64,000 nt of DNA from Cupriavidus sp. WKF15 (GCF_029278605.1 NZ_CP119572.1:2418001-2482000); one strand, 5' to 3'. Counted from the stretch's first letter, positions 38,955 to 48,211 are shown. A program made the numbers and translations. The notes: generated from the letters alone by a model not told the origin.

Positions 38955-39291
38955 CGCGAGTCTCCTTCGAATGCAGCGCTTCGACATAGGCAGCCAGGCG
39001 ATCGGTGCGCGCCTCACAGATCGCCCGCTGTTCCGCCAGCCATGTCTCGGCGGCCTGCATCGTCGCCGGTTCCAGTTCGCACATGCGCACGCGCCCCTGC
39101 TTGTGCGAGCGCACCAGCCCGCTGCGCTCGAGCACGCCCAGGTGCTTCAGGAACGATGGCAACGCCATGGCAAATGGCGCGGCCAGTTCCTTGACCGAGG
39201 CAGCGCCCTGTCCGAGCCGGCTGACGATGGCACGACGCGTGGGATCCCCCAATGCGAGGAAGACCGGGTCGAGCGGAAAATAGTTAGCCAT
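38944..39291 (-). CDS. ArsR-family transcriptional regulator
   Basis: The 115-residue winged helix protein begins MANYFPLDPVFLALGDPTRR, followed by AIVSRLGQGAASVKELAAPF and the recognition helix region MALPSFLKHLGVLERSGLVR. It lacks the CXC metal-binding motif of the ArsR metal sensors and belongs to the group that pairs with SRPBCC proteins. A perfect palindrome covers its start codon, suggesting tight self-repression. Confidence 0.92.
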   Translation of the reverse strand: MANYFPLDPVFLALGDPTRRAIVSRLGQGAASVKELAAPFAMALPSFLKHLGVLERSGLVRSHKQGRVRMCELEPATMQAAETWLAEQRAICEARTDRLAAYVEALHSKETRDGH

Positions 39292-39303
39292 GTGGCTAAC
39301 TAT
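39280..39303. promoter_or_regulatory. Palindromic operator on the arsR start codon
   Basis: ATAGTTAGCCA-TG-TGGCTAACTAT is a perfect 11-bp inverted repeat with a two-base centre. It includes the ArsR start codon (39289-39291 on the minus strand). Size and symmetry fit an ArsR-dimer site. Confidence 0.75.
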
Positions 39304-39383
39304 ATCCCGAAACGCAAGGACGTCAAGGGCGGAGAAGTCACAACCGGGATCGGGGGCGATCGGAGCGATCAGGCAAGCGGGCC

Positions 39384-39414
39384 AAAAAAGGAAGGCCAGC
39401 GCGAGCTGGCCTTC
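39384..39414 (-). terminator. Minus-strand terminator for the DUF342 gene
   Basis: A perfect 10-bp stem (39391-39400 with 39405-39414, loop gcga) with a T-run on the minus strand (A residues at 39384-39389), 170 bases after the DUF342 stop. The rest of 39304-39586 shows no gene. Confidence 0.8.
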
Positions 39415-39586
39415 AGCGATTCAGTGCCACGTGAGTCGGTTCCGTGTAACGCTTCCACAGATTGCTGGTCCGCTTCCGCATTCACTGCCCAACACTAGCC
39501 ATCGCCTATCCTGCGGCACCCCAGGACACGTCTGCAGCTTAGTACAAAATCCGCCGGATGGTGTCGGCAGGCTGCAGCCATGCGGG

Positions 39587-41209
39587 TCAGGTCACGGCGA
39601 TGCGGTCGTCGACGAGGCGGATCTGCCCGCCGGGCTTGTCCTCCATCACCTTGAGCACGCGGTTGCCCACCTGCAGCGTCACGCCGCCGTGGATGCGGCG
39701 GCCGGCGTCGATCACGGCGCCTGCCGCGGGCTGCATCTGCTCCCCGAGCCTGGCGAGCTTCTCCTCGAGCTCGAACAGGTCGCGCGTCGACTTGAACAGC
39801 GTGGCACGCGCCTTCTCGCGCAGGTCGCCGACCGCACGTTCCGGGTTCTTGGCGAAGAACGCTACCAGCTGCTTGACCTTGTTCTGCTCCTCCAGCAGAC
39901 GCCGGCGGTCCGTCTCGAGCGCCGCGCGCTGGGCGTCCGCGTACGGGTTCAGGCCTACCTGCACAATGGTGGCGCTGCCCGCCGGCGCGCCGAACACGGC
40001 CGCTCGCACCGCGAGCAAGGCGCGGCTGCGGCCGCCGCTGATGCTGCCCATGCCGCTGCTTCCGCCCACGACGATGCGCTCGCCCGCGGCCACGTCACTC
40101 TGGCGGATGCCGCTTTCGACGGTAACCTCCGTGCCGGCCTCGACCACCGCGTTCTCGATGAAACGCGCCTGGACCGCGCCCTGGCAGCGCACGCTGGCCC
40201 GGCTGATGGTCCCGGTCGCGTCCGCATGCCCGTGCCCGGTTTCGGCTTTGCCGATGATGCCGCCCTTGACCACGATGCTGCCGCCAGCCTCGATCGTGGC
40301 GGCCTCGATGACGCCATCCACCAGCACATCGCCGGTGACCTTCACCGACATGCCGGTGCGGATGTCGCCCGAGACGCGCAGCGTGCCGTCGAACGCCACA
40401 TTGCCCGAGTGCAGGTCGACGGATTCCACCTGCACCACCGGACTGACCGACGTGCCATGGATGCCCACCACCGGCGAGCCCGCCAGGACTGCGACCAGCA
40501 GGTTCGGATCGTCGGGATCGGCGGCGGCACCGGTCAGGCCTTCGGCGAACGGCGTGTCTTCGACCGGATCGGCAGCCAGTGCCTTGCCAAAGACGTCGAC
40601 GCCGTCGCTGCCGGGCTCGGCCGGGATGCGCCGCATCAGCGGCGTGCCTGGGGTGACCAGCGTCAGGCTGCCCAGTTCGCGCAGGTCCATGGGGGCATCG
40701 TCGTCGGCCTGCGCGGGCTTGCGGGGCTCCAGCAGGTTGACGAAGCGCGCCGGCTGGCCTTGTCGCGGGGCGATGCCCGCCGCGATCTCGCGCAGTTCGC
40801 AGCTGCCTTCCGCCAGCGTGGCTTCCAGCACCAGCGACTGGATCTGGGCCGTCACGCCACGTTCGGCGACGGCACGCCGGATGTCGGCCCCGGTGATCGG
40901 GCGGCCGCCTTCCGGACGCATCAGCGTGAGGCGGACGGCCAGGCGATCGTCGCTGATATCGAGTTCAAACGCGCCATCGATGAGCGCGCCGACCGTGGCA
41001 TCGATCTCGCGATCCGCGCGCTGGCACTGGCTGAGGAATTGCGCAATGGCGCGCGGGTCCAGCCGTGCCTGTTCCCAGCCATGGCTCGCCAGGCACTCCC
41101 GGAGCGCCGTATGGTCCGGAGGCAGCTGGCCCGTCTCGGGCACATAGCGTGCCCGCACCTGCTCGCCTGGCTCGCTGAGCTCCAGGCGCAAACCCGACTC
41201 GTGACTCAT
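39587..41209 (-). CDS. FapA/DUF342-family polymerising protein
   Basis: The 540-residue product has the FapA N-terminal region (SLTLVTPGTPLMRRIPAEPG, DVFGKALAADP). A right-handed beta-helix follows, built from repeats such as GNVAFDGTLRVSGDIRTGM, DGVIEAATIEAGGSIVVKGG and AVVEAGTEVTVESGI. It ends with a long C-terminal coiled-coil-like segment rich in K, E and R (about residues 425-490). In other bacteria DUF342/FapA proteins influence surface attachment, sporulation or signalling. The start MSHESGLRL has gggggactc before it. Function here is unknown. Confidence 0.88.
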   Translation of the reverse strand: MSHESGLRLELSEPGEQVRARYVPETGQLPPDHTALRECLASHGWEQARLDPRAIAQFLSQCQRADREIDATVGALIDGAFELDISDDRLAVRLTLMRPEGGRPITGADIRRAVAERGVTAQIQSLVLEATLAEGSCELREIAAGIAPRQGQPARFVNLLEPRKPAQADDDAPMDLRELGSLTLVTPGTPLMRRIPAEPGSDGVDVFGKALAADPVEDTPFAEGLTGAAADPDDPNLLVAVLAGSPVVGIHGTSVSPVVQVESVDLHSGNVAFDGTLRVSGDIRTGMSVKVTGDVLVDGVIEAATIEAGGSIVVKGGIIGKAETGHGHADATGTISRASVRCQGAVQARFIENAVVEAGTEVTVESGIRQSDVAAGERIVVGGSSGMGSISGGRSRALLAVRAAVFGAPAGSATIVQVGLNPYADAQRAALETDRRRLLEEQNKVKQLVAFFAKNPERAVGDLREKARATLFKSTRDLFELEEKLARLGEQMQPAAGAVIDAGRRIHGGVTLQVGNRVLKVMEDKPGGQIRLVDDRIAVT

Positions 41210-41469
41210 GAGTCCCCCAAGGTTCCCTTTGTGCGGCAGGCCACTCTCTGCCCAACCCGCCAAGGCGCAGTTGAGCAGCCTAGTGCGGCTTCACCCGCAC
41301 CTCCGCTTGTGGTCAATCGATTACCTACGGCAGCTGACAATAAAACTTGAGGCAGGACAAACTCGGACCATGCATAGAAGTACCGGATCACCATGGCAGA
41401 CTGGCGGAGCGTTTTCGGTAAACTATCGGCTTCCGAGGCGCGCCCGCCGCCTCCCGCATTCCCGCAGTC

Positions 41470-42303
41470 ATGGCAAATACCCACGAAATCCGCCCCGGCC
41501 AGTCGATCGAGCTGCTCAAGGAACTCCATATCCTGACGCGCGACGGCAAGATGAACCAGGACAGCCGGCGCAAGCTCAAGCAGGTCTACCACCTGTTCCA
41601 GTTCATCGAACCGCTGCTGCAAGAGGTCAAGTCCGAGCGCGATGCCGTCACGCTGGTCGACCACGGCGCCGGCAAGTCATACCTGGGCTTCATCCTGTAC
41701 GACCTGTTCTTCAAGAGCCTGCACGACCAGTCGCACATCTTCGGCATCGAAACGCGCGAGGAACTGGTGCAGAACTCGCAGGCACTGGCAACGCGCCTGG
41801 GTTTTCCGGGCATGTCCTTCCTGAACCTCTCGGTGGCGGACTCCATCGCCTCGCCGGCGCTGCCCCCGACCGTCGACGTGGTCACGGCGCTGCATGCCTG
41901 CAATACCGCCACCGACGACGCCATCCGCTTCGCGCTGGCCAAGCGCGCCCGGCACATCGTGCTGGTGCCGTGCTGCCAGGCCGAAGTCGCGAGCGTGCTG
42001 CGCAAGAACAAGGGACGCCTGCTCGCCGGCAACCCGCTGACCGAGATCTGGCGCCATCCGCTGCACACGCGTGAATTCGGCAGCCAGGTGACCAATGTGC
42101 TGCGCTGCCTGCAGCTCGAAGCGCACGGCTACCAGGTCAGCGTGACCGAGCTGGTCGGCTGGGAGCACTCGATGAAAAACGAGCTGATCATTGCCCAGTT
42201 CAAGGACCTGCCGCGCCGCCGCCCGGCCGAGCGGCTGGAAAGCGTGCTCGGCACGCTGGGGCTGGAAGACATGCGCGAGCGGTTCTTCACGACGCCCGCT
42301 TGA
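41470..42303 (+). CDS. Class I SAM-dependent methyltransferase (Methyltransf_32-like)
   Basis: The 277-residue protein has a SAM-binding motif I (VTLVDHGAGKSYLGFIL), an acidic motif II region (FGIETREELVQNSQ) and the motif ALHACNTATDDAIRFAL followed by VLVPCCQAEVA. The last two resemble enzymes of the METTL25/TRMT13-like group that modify RNA. The substrate cannot be deduced. The stop codon lies within a run of GAGCGG repeats. Confidence 0.8.
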   Translation: MANTHEIRPGQSIELLKELHILTRDGKMNQDSRRKLKQVYHLFQFIEPLLQEVKSERDAVTLVDHGAGKSYLGFILYDLFFKSLHDQSHIFGIETREELVQNSQALATRLGFPGMSFLNLSVADSIASPALPPTVDVVTALHACNTATDDAIRFALAKRARHIVLVPCCQAEVASVLRKNKGRLLAGNPLTEIWRHPLHTREFGSQVTNVLRCLQLEAHGYQVSVTELVGWEHSMKNELIIAQFKDLPRRRPAERLESVLGTLGLEDMRERFFTTPA

Positions 42304-42331
42304 GCGGGAGCGGGAGCGGGAGCGGGAGCGG
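42302..42331 (+). repeat. Tandem GAGCGG hexamer repeat (5 copies)
   Basis: Five perfect copies of GAGCGG begin inside the methyltransferase stop codon and end five bases before the stop of the convergent DUF1415 gene. Copy number could vary by slippage without altering either protein. Confidence 0.85.
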
Positions 42332-42336
42332 CGACG

Positions 42337-42921
42337 CTACGCGTCCGACTTGGGCGGCACGTCGTCGTCACCGTCCATCCAGCGCTGCCAGCCAGCGTGG
42401 CCCAGGCGGCGCAGGGTTGCCATATTGCGCTCGTAGATATCGGCCGCATCGGGATACGCTTCGGCGGCACGCGCAATGCTGTCCTCGCGCAGCAGATGCA
42501 GGATGGGATACGGCGCGCGGTTGGTGTAGTTTTCGATATCGTCCGGCTCCGTCCCCTCGAACTGGTACTGCGGGTGGAAGCTCGCGATCTGCAACGTGCC
42601 TTCCAGGCGCAGGCTCCCGAGCAACCGGTCCGCGAAATAGAGAAAGTCGTTGAACTCGAGGAAATCGGCCAGCGCTTCAGGCACGATCAGCAGCGTGGTA
42701 TCGACCTGTGCCGTGTCGGTCTCGGCCAGCAGCTTCAGTTCGCGCTCCAGTTCGTCGAGCAAGTCTGCAGCTTGCGTTGCATCGCTGACCACGTAGCGGA
42801 CCTGCTCTTTCACATACACGCTCTTGGCAAAGGGGCAGAGATTGAGCCCGATCACCGCGCGCGCCAGCCAATGGCGCGTGGCGGCAATGACGGCATCTTG
42901 ATGGCTGGCGGAAGACGGCAT
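42337..42921 (-). CDS. DUF1415-family protein
   Basis: The 194-residue protein starts MPSSASHQDAVIAATRHWLA and has the family signature VIGLNLCPFAKSVYVKEQVR, a later LLIVPEALADFLEFNDFL, QIASFHPQYQFEGT and NRAPYPILHLLRED. The N-terminal CPFAK motif is characteristic. Function of the family is unknown. The frame is open far upstream, but that part is antisense to the next gene and not similar to the family. It is divergent from the flavoprotein at 43016. Confidence 0.92.
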   Translation of the reverse strand: MPSSASHQDAVIAATRHWLARAVIGLNLCPFAKSVYVKEQVRYVVSDATQAADLLDELERELKLLAETDTAQVDTTLLIVPEALADFLEFNDFLYFADRLLGSLRLEGTLQIASFHPQYQFEGTEPDDIENYTNRAPYPILHLLREDSIARAAEAYPDAADIYERNMATLRRLGHAGWQRWMDGDDDVPPKSDA

Positions 42922-42968
42922 GGCGGCAAGGCAAGGACAAAGCACCATTTTAGCGCTGCCGCAGGCTC

Positions 42969-42974
42969 TATAAT
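42969..42974 (+). promoter_or_regulatory. Candidate -10 element of the flavoprotein gene at 43016
   Basis: TATAAT followed by CCGCGG, 41 bases upstream of the ATG. It shows the same -10 plus CGCGG pattern as other promoters in the window. Confidence 0.55.
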
Positions 42975-43015
42975 CCGCGGCGTAGCAAGTCCCTGCCATC
43001 CTTTCCCGCATTGCC

Positions 43016-44299
43016 ATGCCGTCCACCGATACCCCGTCCGCCGCGCCTGCCACCCTGCCGGTTGAAGCCGCAGTGATTGGCGGCGGCCCCGCTGGCCTGA
43101 TGGCGGCCGAGGTGCTGACCGCGCATGGCGTGCGCGTGCATGTGTTCGATGCCATGCCCTCGGTGGGGCGCAAGTTCCTGATGGCCGGCAAGAGCGGCAT
43201 GAACCTGACCCATGCCGAACCCGAGCCGGCATTCCTTGCGCGCTATGGCGAACGCACCGACCGGATCGCGCCGATGCTGGCGGACTTCGGCGCGCAGGCC
43301 TTGCGCGATTGGGTGCACGGGTTGGGCATCGAGACCTTCGTCGGCAGCTCCGGTCGCGTCTTTCCGACCGACATGAAGGCCGCGCCGATGCTGCGCGCGT
43401 GGCTGCACCGGCTGCGTGAAAGCGCCGTGCAGTTCCATATGCGGCATCGCTGGCTCGGCTGGACTGACGATGCGGCGCGCGCGCTGCGCTTCGCCACGCC
43501 GCACGGCGAACAACACGTGCAGGCAAATGCCGTGGTACTAGGACTGGGGGGCGCAAGCTGGTCGCGGCTCGGCTCCGATGGCGCATGGGTGCCGCTGCTC
43601 GCACAGCATGGCGTCGATATCGCCGCGCTGCGGTCGGCGAACTGCGGCTTCGATGTCGACTGGAGCGCAATGTTCTCCGAGCGCCACGCCGGCCACCCGG
43701 TCAAACCCGTCGCGCTGGCGGTGACCGACACGCAGGGCAACACGCATTATCGCCAGGGCGAGTTCGTGATCAGCGCGGGCGGCATCGAAGGCAGTCTGGT
43801 CTACGCGCTGTCCGCGCCCATCCGCGACCGGATCGATCGCGACGGCGAAGCCGTCATCCACCTGGACCTTCTGCCCGGCCATGACGCACCGCGCGTGCTG
43901 GCCGAGGTCTCGCATCCGCGCGGCTCGCGTTCGCTGTCGAGCCACCTGCAGAGCCGGCTGGGCATCACCGGCGTGAAGGCCGGCCTGCTGCGCGAGTGCC
44001 TGTCGAAGGAAGCCATGCAGGACACCGCGACACTGGCCGCGTCGATCAAGGCGCTGCCGCTGCGCCTGTTGCGCGCGCGGCCGATCGACGAGGTCATCAG
44101 CTGCGCGGGCGGCGTACGTTTTGAAGCGATGAACGCCAGCCTGATGCTCGATGCGCTGCCGGGCGTGTTCTGCGCCGGCGAGATGCTGGACTGGGAAGCG
44201 CCGACCGGCGGCTACCTGCTTACGGCCTGCTTCGCGAGCGGCCGCACCGCCGGCCTGGGCGCGGCGCAGTGGCTGGTGTCTTCCCGTTCGGCGCGCTGA
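43016..44299 (+). CDS. FAD-dependent oxidoreductase, HI0933-like (TIGR03862 type)
   Basis: The 427-residue flavoprotein begins with a dinucleotide-binding motif (AAVIGGGPAGLMAAEVL, then VHVFDAMPSVGRKFLMAGKS). It shows GRVFPTDMKAAPMLRAWL, FVISAGGIEGSLVYALS and the C-terminal FCAGEMLDWEAPTGGYLLT. These are typical of HI0933-like flavoproteins, whose reaction is undefined. Its stop codon lies directly against the stop of the opposite flavoprotein gene. Confidence 0.9.
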   Translation: MPSTDTPSAAPATLPVEAAVIGGGPAGLMAAEVLTAHGVRVHVFDAMPSVGRKFLMAGKSGMNLTHAEPEPAFLARYGERTDRIAPMLADFGAQALRDWVHGLGIETFVGSSGRVFPTDMKAAPMLRAWLHRLRESAVQFHMRHRWLGWTDDAARALRFATPHGEQHVQANAVVLGLGGASWSRLGSDGAWVPLLAQHGVDIAALRSANCGFDVDWSAMFSERHAGHPVKPVALAVTDTQGNTHYRQGEFVISAGGIEGSLVYALSAPIRDRIDRDGEAVIHLDLLPGHDAPRVLAEVSHPRGSRSLSSHLQSRLGITGVKAGLLRECLSKEAMQDTATLAASIKALPLRLLRARPIDEVISCAGGVRFEAMNASLMLDALPGVFCAGEMLDWEAPTGGYLLTACFASGRTAGLGAAQWLVSSRSAR

Positions 44300-45916
44300 T
44301 CAGCGGCCGTTGACGATCGCCAGGGCGACGGCCTCGGCCACTTCGATGCCGTCGATCGCGGCCGAGTAAATCCCGCCCGCATAGCCGGCGCCCTCGCCGG
44401 CCGGATACAGGCCTTCTACATTCACGCTCTGGTAGTCCGCCTTGCGCTCGATGCGCAGCGGCGACGACGTGCGCGTCTCCACACCGGTCAGCACCGCATC
44501 GTGCATGGCAAAGCCGGCGATCTTCTTGTCGAGCTCCGGCAGGGCTTCACGAATGGCCTCGATGACGTAGTCGGGCAGCGAGGTGCTGAGGTCGGTCGGC
44601 GTCACGCCCGGCTTGTACGACGGCTCGACCGAACCGAGCGAAGTCGACGGCCGGCGCGCGATGAAGTCGCCTACCAGCTGGCCCGGTGCGTTGTAGTTGC
44701 GTCCGCCCAGTTCAAACGCGCGCTCTTCCCATTTGCGCTGGAACTCGATGCCGGCCAGCGGTCCGCCGGGGTAGTCCTGTGGCGTGATGCCCACCACGAT
44801 GCCCGCGTTCGCGTTGCGCTCCGCGCGCTTGTACTGGCTCATGCCATTGGTCACCACGCGGCCCGGCTCCGAGGCGGCGGCGACGACGGTGCCGCCCGGG
44901 CACATGCAGAAGCTGTACACCGAACGGCCGTTGCTGCAGTGGTGCACCACCTTGTAGTCGGCCGCGCCGAGCAGCTTGTTGCCGGCGAACTTGCCAAAGC
45001 GGCTGCGGTTGATCAGGCCCTGCGGGTGCTCGATGCGGAAACCGAGCGAGAACGGCTTGGCCTCCATGAACACGCCGCGGTCATGCAGCACCTGGAAGGT
45101 GTCGCGCGCGCTGTGCCCCACCGCCAGGATGACGTGCCCGGCCGGCAGGTACTCGCCCGTGGACAGCTTCAGGCCGCGCAGCTTGCCGCGTTCGATGTCG
45201 AAGTCGTCGACGCGGGTCTCGAAGCGGACCTCGCCGCCGAGCTCGCGGATCTCCGCGCGCATCTTTTCGACCATGCTCACCAGCCGGAACGTGCCGATAT
45301 GCGGACGCGCCTTGTACAGGATGTCTTCCGGCGCGCCGGCGCGCACGAACTCGTTGAGCACCTTGCGGCCATAGTGCTTCGGATCCTTGATCTGGCTGTA
45401 CAGCTTGCCGTCGGAGAATGTGCCCGCGCCGCCTTCGCCGAACTGGACGTTCGACTCCGGGTTGAGCACGCTCTTGCGCCACAGGCCGAAGGTGTCCTTG
45501 GTGCGCTCCCGCACTTCCTTGCCGCGCTCGAGGATGATCGGGCGGAAACCCATCTGCGCCAGGAGCAGGCCGGCCAGCAGGCCGCACGGCCCCATGCCGA
45601 TCACCACCGGACGTGGCGTATTGCCGCCCTGCGGCGCCTGCGCGACGAAGCGGTAAGCCATGTCGGGCGTCACGCTCCAGTTCGGCTTGCCGGCCATGCG
45701 GCGGATCGCGGCGGGCTCGTCCTTCACCTCGATGTCGATGATGTAGGTGAGCTTGATGTCCGAGCGCTTGCGCGCGTCATGCGCGCGGCGGAACACGGTG
45801 TACTGCACAAGCCCGTCGCCCTTCACGCCGATTTGCGCAAGCGCGCTGCGCACGGCGCGGTCGAGATCGTCTTCGGTGTGTTCGAGGGAGAGCTTGAGTT
45901 CGGAAAGGCGGAGCAT
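44300..45916 (-). CDS. FAD-dependent oxidoreductase (uncharacterised flavoprotein family)
   Basis: The 538-residue protein starts MLRLSELKLSLEHTEDDLDR and has an N-terminal helical region before the FAD domain. Motifs include VVIGMGPCGLLAGLLLAQMG, GEGGAGTFSDGKLYSQI, CMCPGGTVVAAASEPGRVVT, SLGSVEPSYKPGVT and the C-terminal GLYPAGEGAGYAGGI. Such proteins are widespread and are often labelled NAD(P)/FAD-dependent oxidoreductase; the reaction is not known. It is unrelated in detail to the neighbouring HI0933-like gene despite both binding FAD. Confidence 0.9.
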   Translation of the reverse strand: MLRLSELKLSLEHTEDDLDRAVRSALAQIGVKGDGLVQYTVFRRAHDARKRSDIKLTYIIDIEVKDEPAAIRRMAGKPNWSVTPDMAYRFVAQAPQGGNTPRPVVIGMGPCGLLAGLLLAQMGFRPIILERGKEVRERTKDTFGLWRKSVLNPESNVQFGEGGAGTFSDGKLYSQIKDPKHYGRKVLNEFVRAGAPEDILYKARPHIGTFRLVSMVEKMRAEIRELGGEVRFETRVDDFDIERGKLRGLKLSTGEYLPAGHVILAVGHSARDTFQVLHDRGVFMEAKPFSLGFRIEHPQGLINRSRFGKFAGNKLLGAADYKVVHHCSNGRSVYSFCMCPGGTVVAAASEPGRVVTNGMSQYKRAERNANAGIVVGITPQDYPGGPLAGIEFQRKWEERAFELGGRNYNAPGQLVGDFIARRPSTSLGSVEPSYKPGVTPTDLSTSLPDYVIEAIREALPELDKKIAGFAMHDAVLTGVETRTSSPLRIERKADYQSVNVEGLYPAGEGAGYAGGIYSAAIDGIEVAEAVALAIVNGR

Positions 45917-46038
45917 GGAAAACCTGCGAGGATGCGGCCACAGTCGTGGCCGGAACGGCCGCGTCCCCGCGTCACAGGACCTCGGGAGCGGGCCAGAAGA
46001 ATGGCAATCGGCCGGGCAAGGCCGGCCGGTGCGCCATT

Positions 46039-46404
46039 CTAGCGGGTTTCCGCCTCGACGGGGCCCGCGGCGCCCGGCCAGGCACGGCGACGCAGCCATC
46101 CAGCCAGCCCGCGCCATGTGCGCTGCCAGGCGCCCGGCGCGGGCTCTTGCCACATCACTTCGGCCGCGCCGTTGGCCGTCACCGTCAGCCAGCCGCGTTC
46201 GGCGAGCACCAGAACCGCTCCGGGCAGCAGCCGATGGCACAGGTCGAAGGTGCCGACAGCGGCCCATTGCAGAGGCAAGGCCACCTCGACACGGCCCTCC
46301 GTCACGTGAATGACGGTGCCGCGCGCAGCGTGGCGCCTTAGCGCCTGGCCCGGTCCGAGCGCATAGCGGATCGGCGCGTTCAGTGTGGGAATCGGGGCTG
46401 GCAT
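46039..46404 (-). CDS. Small DUF2917-like hypothetical protein
   Basis: The 121-residue product has a beta-rich core (YALGPGQALRRHAARGTVIH, VEVALPLQWAAVGTFDL, LPGAVLVLAERGWLTVTANG) and an arginine- and tryptophan-rich tail. Similar proteins next to GntR or MocR regulators in this group are often assigned to DUF2917. I chose the ATG at 46404 because the preceding codons to 46488 lie in the divergent promoter. Function unknown; it is divergent from the MocR gene. Confidence 0.65.
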   Translation of the reverse strand: MPAPIPTLNAPIRYALGPGQALRRHAARGTVIHVTEGRVEVALPLQWAAVGTFDLCHRLLPGAVLVLAERGWLTVTANGAAEVMWQEPAPGAWQRTWRGLAGWLRRRAWPGAAGPVEAETR

Positions 46405-46582
46405 GAGCGGCTCCTTGGCGTGGTTCGGACGAGAACCCAGCGTATCGGCGCCCCCTCGGTCCACACAGCCACAGCGGGACTGCCTCATGACCGGAACAGT
46501 GCAGATTTTTTTGCTCTGTTACGATGCAGAAGCTCGCCTTCTGTATCTGTTCGCGCCCGCGTCAACCGGGCGATCATGCCGC

Positions 46583-48019
46583 ATGGATTCCGCGCCGCTC
46601 TACCAGCAACTCGCCGACCGCTATCGCCAGGCCATCCGCACGGGCACGCTGGCGCCAGGCCACCGCATGCCGTCGGTGCGGGCCCTGATGACCACCCATG
46701 ACGTGAGCCTGTCGACCGCGCTGCAGGCGTGCCGCCAGCTTGAGAGCGACGGCCTGCTGGAAGCCCGGCCGCGCTCGGGCTACTTCGTGCGCGCAGCCGC
46801 GCCCCTGCGCCTGGCGCCGCTCAGCGAGCCGGCGGCAACGCTGCCCGACCCGGCCCAATACATCGGCATGCACCAGCGCATCTCGTCCGTGCTCGCGCGC
46901 AGCCAGCAGGACCCGTCGACCTTCAGCCTCGGTGGCGCCCGCGGGGCGCCGTCGCTCTATCCTCTCGCCGCGCTCCAGCAGGCAGCCGCGCGCATCCTGC
47001 GGCGCGACGCCACGCTCTATGGCGAAGCCGCGGCACCGCGCGGCCAGCCGGCCCTGCGCGCCGCGCTGGCCCGGCTGGCGCTGCGCAGCCGCTTCACGCT
47101 GTCGCCCGACGAAGTGCTCATCACCCACGGCTGCACCGAGGCCCTGCAACTGGCGCTGCGCGCCGTGGCCGGGCCGGGTGACGTGATTGCGGTGGAATCG
47201 CCCACCTACTACGGCCTGCTGCAGATCCTGGAAAGCCTGGGCATGCGTGCGCTCGAGATCCCCTGCAGCGCGCAGACCGGTCTTTCGCTGGAAGCCCTGG
47301 AACTGGCCGTGCGCACCTACGACAACATCCGCGCCGTGGTGGCCATGCCCAACCTGCAGAACCCGCTCGGCTCGGTCATGCCGGACGCCCACAAGATCCG
47401 GCTGGTGCAATGGTGCGAGGATCACGGCGTGCCGCTGATCGAGGACGACTGCCTGTCCGCCACCGCCGACCTCGACACGCCGCTGGCCGCCGCGAAGGCA
47501 TGGGACCGCACCGGCAACGTGATCTACTGCTCGTCGGTGCACAAGGTGCTGGCGCCCGGCGTGCGGCTTGGCTGGATTGCCGGCGGCAAATGGCATGCGC
47601 GCGTGGAAATGCTGAAGTTCGCGCTGTCGCGCCCCAACGAGATGTTGTCCCAGGCGGCCGTCGCCGAATTCATGGCGACGGGCGGGTATGAACGCCACCT
47701 GCGGCGGCTGCGCGTGGCGCTGCGCCAGCAGCGTGAATGGACGGCCCAGGTGATCGCCGCGACTTTCCCCACCGGCACGCGGCTGACGCTGCCGCGCGGG
47801 GGCTTCCATCTGTGGGTCGAGCTGCCCGAAGGCGTTTCATCCGAAGCGGTGTTCGAGCAGGCCTTGCGCGAAGGCATCTATGTAGCACCAGGCCTGATGT
47901 TTTCCAATTCCCCGCGCGGCGACGGCTTTGTGCGCATCAACTGCGGCACGCCATATTCGGCACAACTCGAGCACGCGCTTGGCACCGTGGCGGCGGTCGT
48001 CCACAGGCTGGCGGCGTAG
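46583..48019 (+). CDS. MocR-type regulator (GntR DNA-binding domain plus aminotransferase domain)
   Basis: The 478-residue protein has a GntR winged helix (residues 1-75: LYQQLADRYRQAIRTGTLAP, MPSVRALMTTHDVSLSTALQ). A fold-type I aminotransferase domain follows, with ITHGCTEALQLALRAVAGPG, YYGLLQILESLG, a PLP-pocket MPNLQNPLGSVMP and the PLP lysine in SSVHKVLAPGVRLGW. MocR proteins use PLP as a ligand-sensing cofactor and usually control a nearby gene. Here the divergent DUF2917-like gene is the candidate, with a 178-base shared spacer that includes two TGCAG-containing direct repeats (near 46500 and 46525). Confidence 0.92.
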   Translation: MDSAPLYQQLADRYRQAIRTGTLAPGHRMPSVRALMTTHDVSLSTALQACRQLESDGLLEARPRSGYFVRAAAPLRLAPLSEPAATLPDPAQYIGMHQRISSVLARSQQDPSTFSLGGARGAPSLYPLAALQQAAARILRRDATLYGEAAAPRGQPALRAALARLALRSRFTLSPDEVLITHGCTEALQLALRAVAGPGDVIAVESPTYYGLLQILESLGMRALEIPCSAQTGLSLEALELAVRTYDNIRAVVAMPNLQNPLGSVMPDAHKIRLVQWCEDHGVPLIEDDCLSATADLDTPLAAAKAWDRTGNVIYCSSVHKVLAPGVRLGWIAGGKWHARVEMLKFALSRPNEMLSQAAVAEFMATGGYERHLRRLRVALRQQREWTAQVIAATFPTGTRLTLPRGGFHLWVELPEGVSSEAVFEQALREGIYVAPGLMFSNSPRGDGFVRINCGTPYSAQLEHALGTVAAVVHRLAA

Positions 48020-48211
48020 CGGGGCCGCCTGATTCCCGGGCACCGCCGCGCCAACCCGCGCGGCACTCGCGTTTTTGCAACACCGCTCCCTTATTCGCTG
48101 GCGCTGCCCTATCCTTGCCGCTGGCGTGGCCGGCCGCTTTCTGGTGATCCCCGGACTGATGGCCGGTTCGCCGCTGCACCAATGCGATATGGATAACAAG
48201 AAGAAGGGAGA

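Noticed and set aside
42302..42331. CRISPR or larger satellite array
   Set aside because: Only a 6-base unit in five copies, with no spacers and no cas genes; it is a simple tandem repeat.
46405..46582. A defined MocR operator in the spacer before the MocR gene
   Set aside because: Two TGCAG-containing direct repeats are present, but their spacing and sequence are not convincing enough to call a site as a feature.
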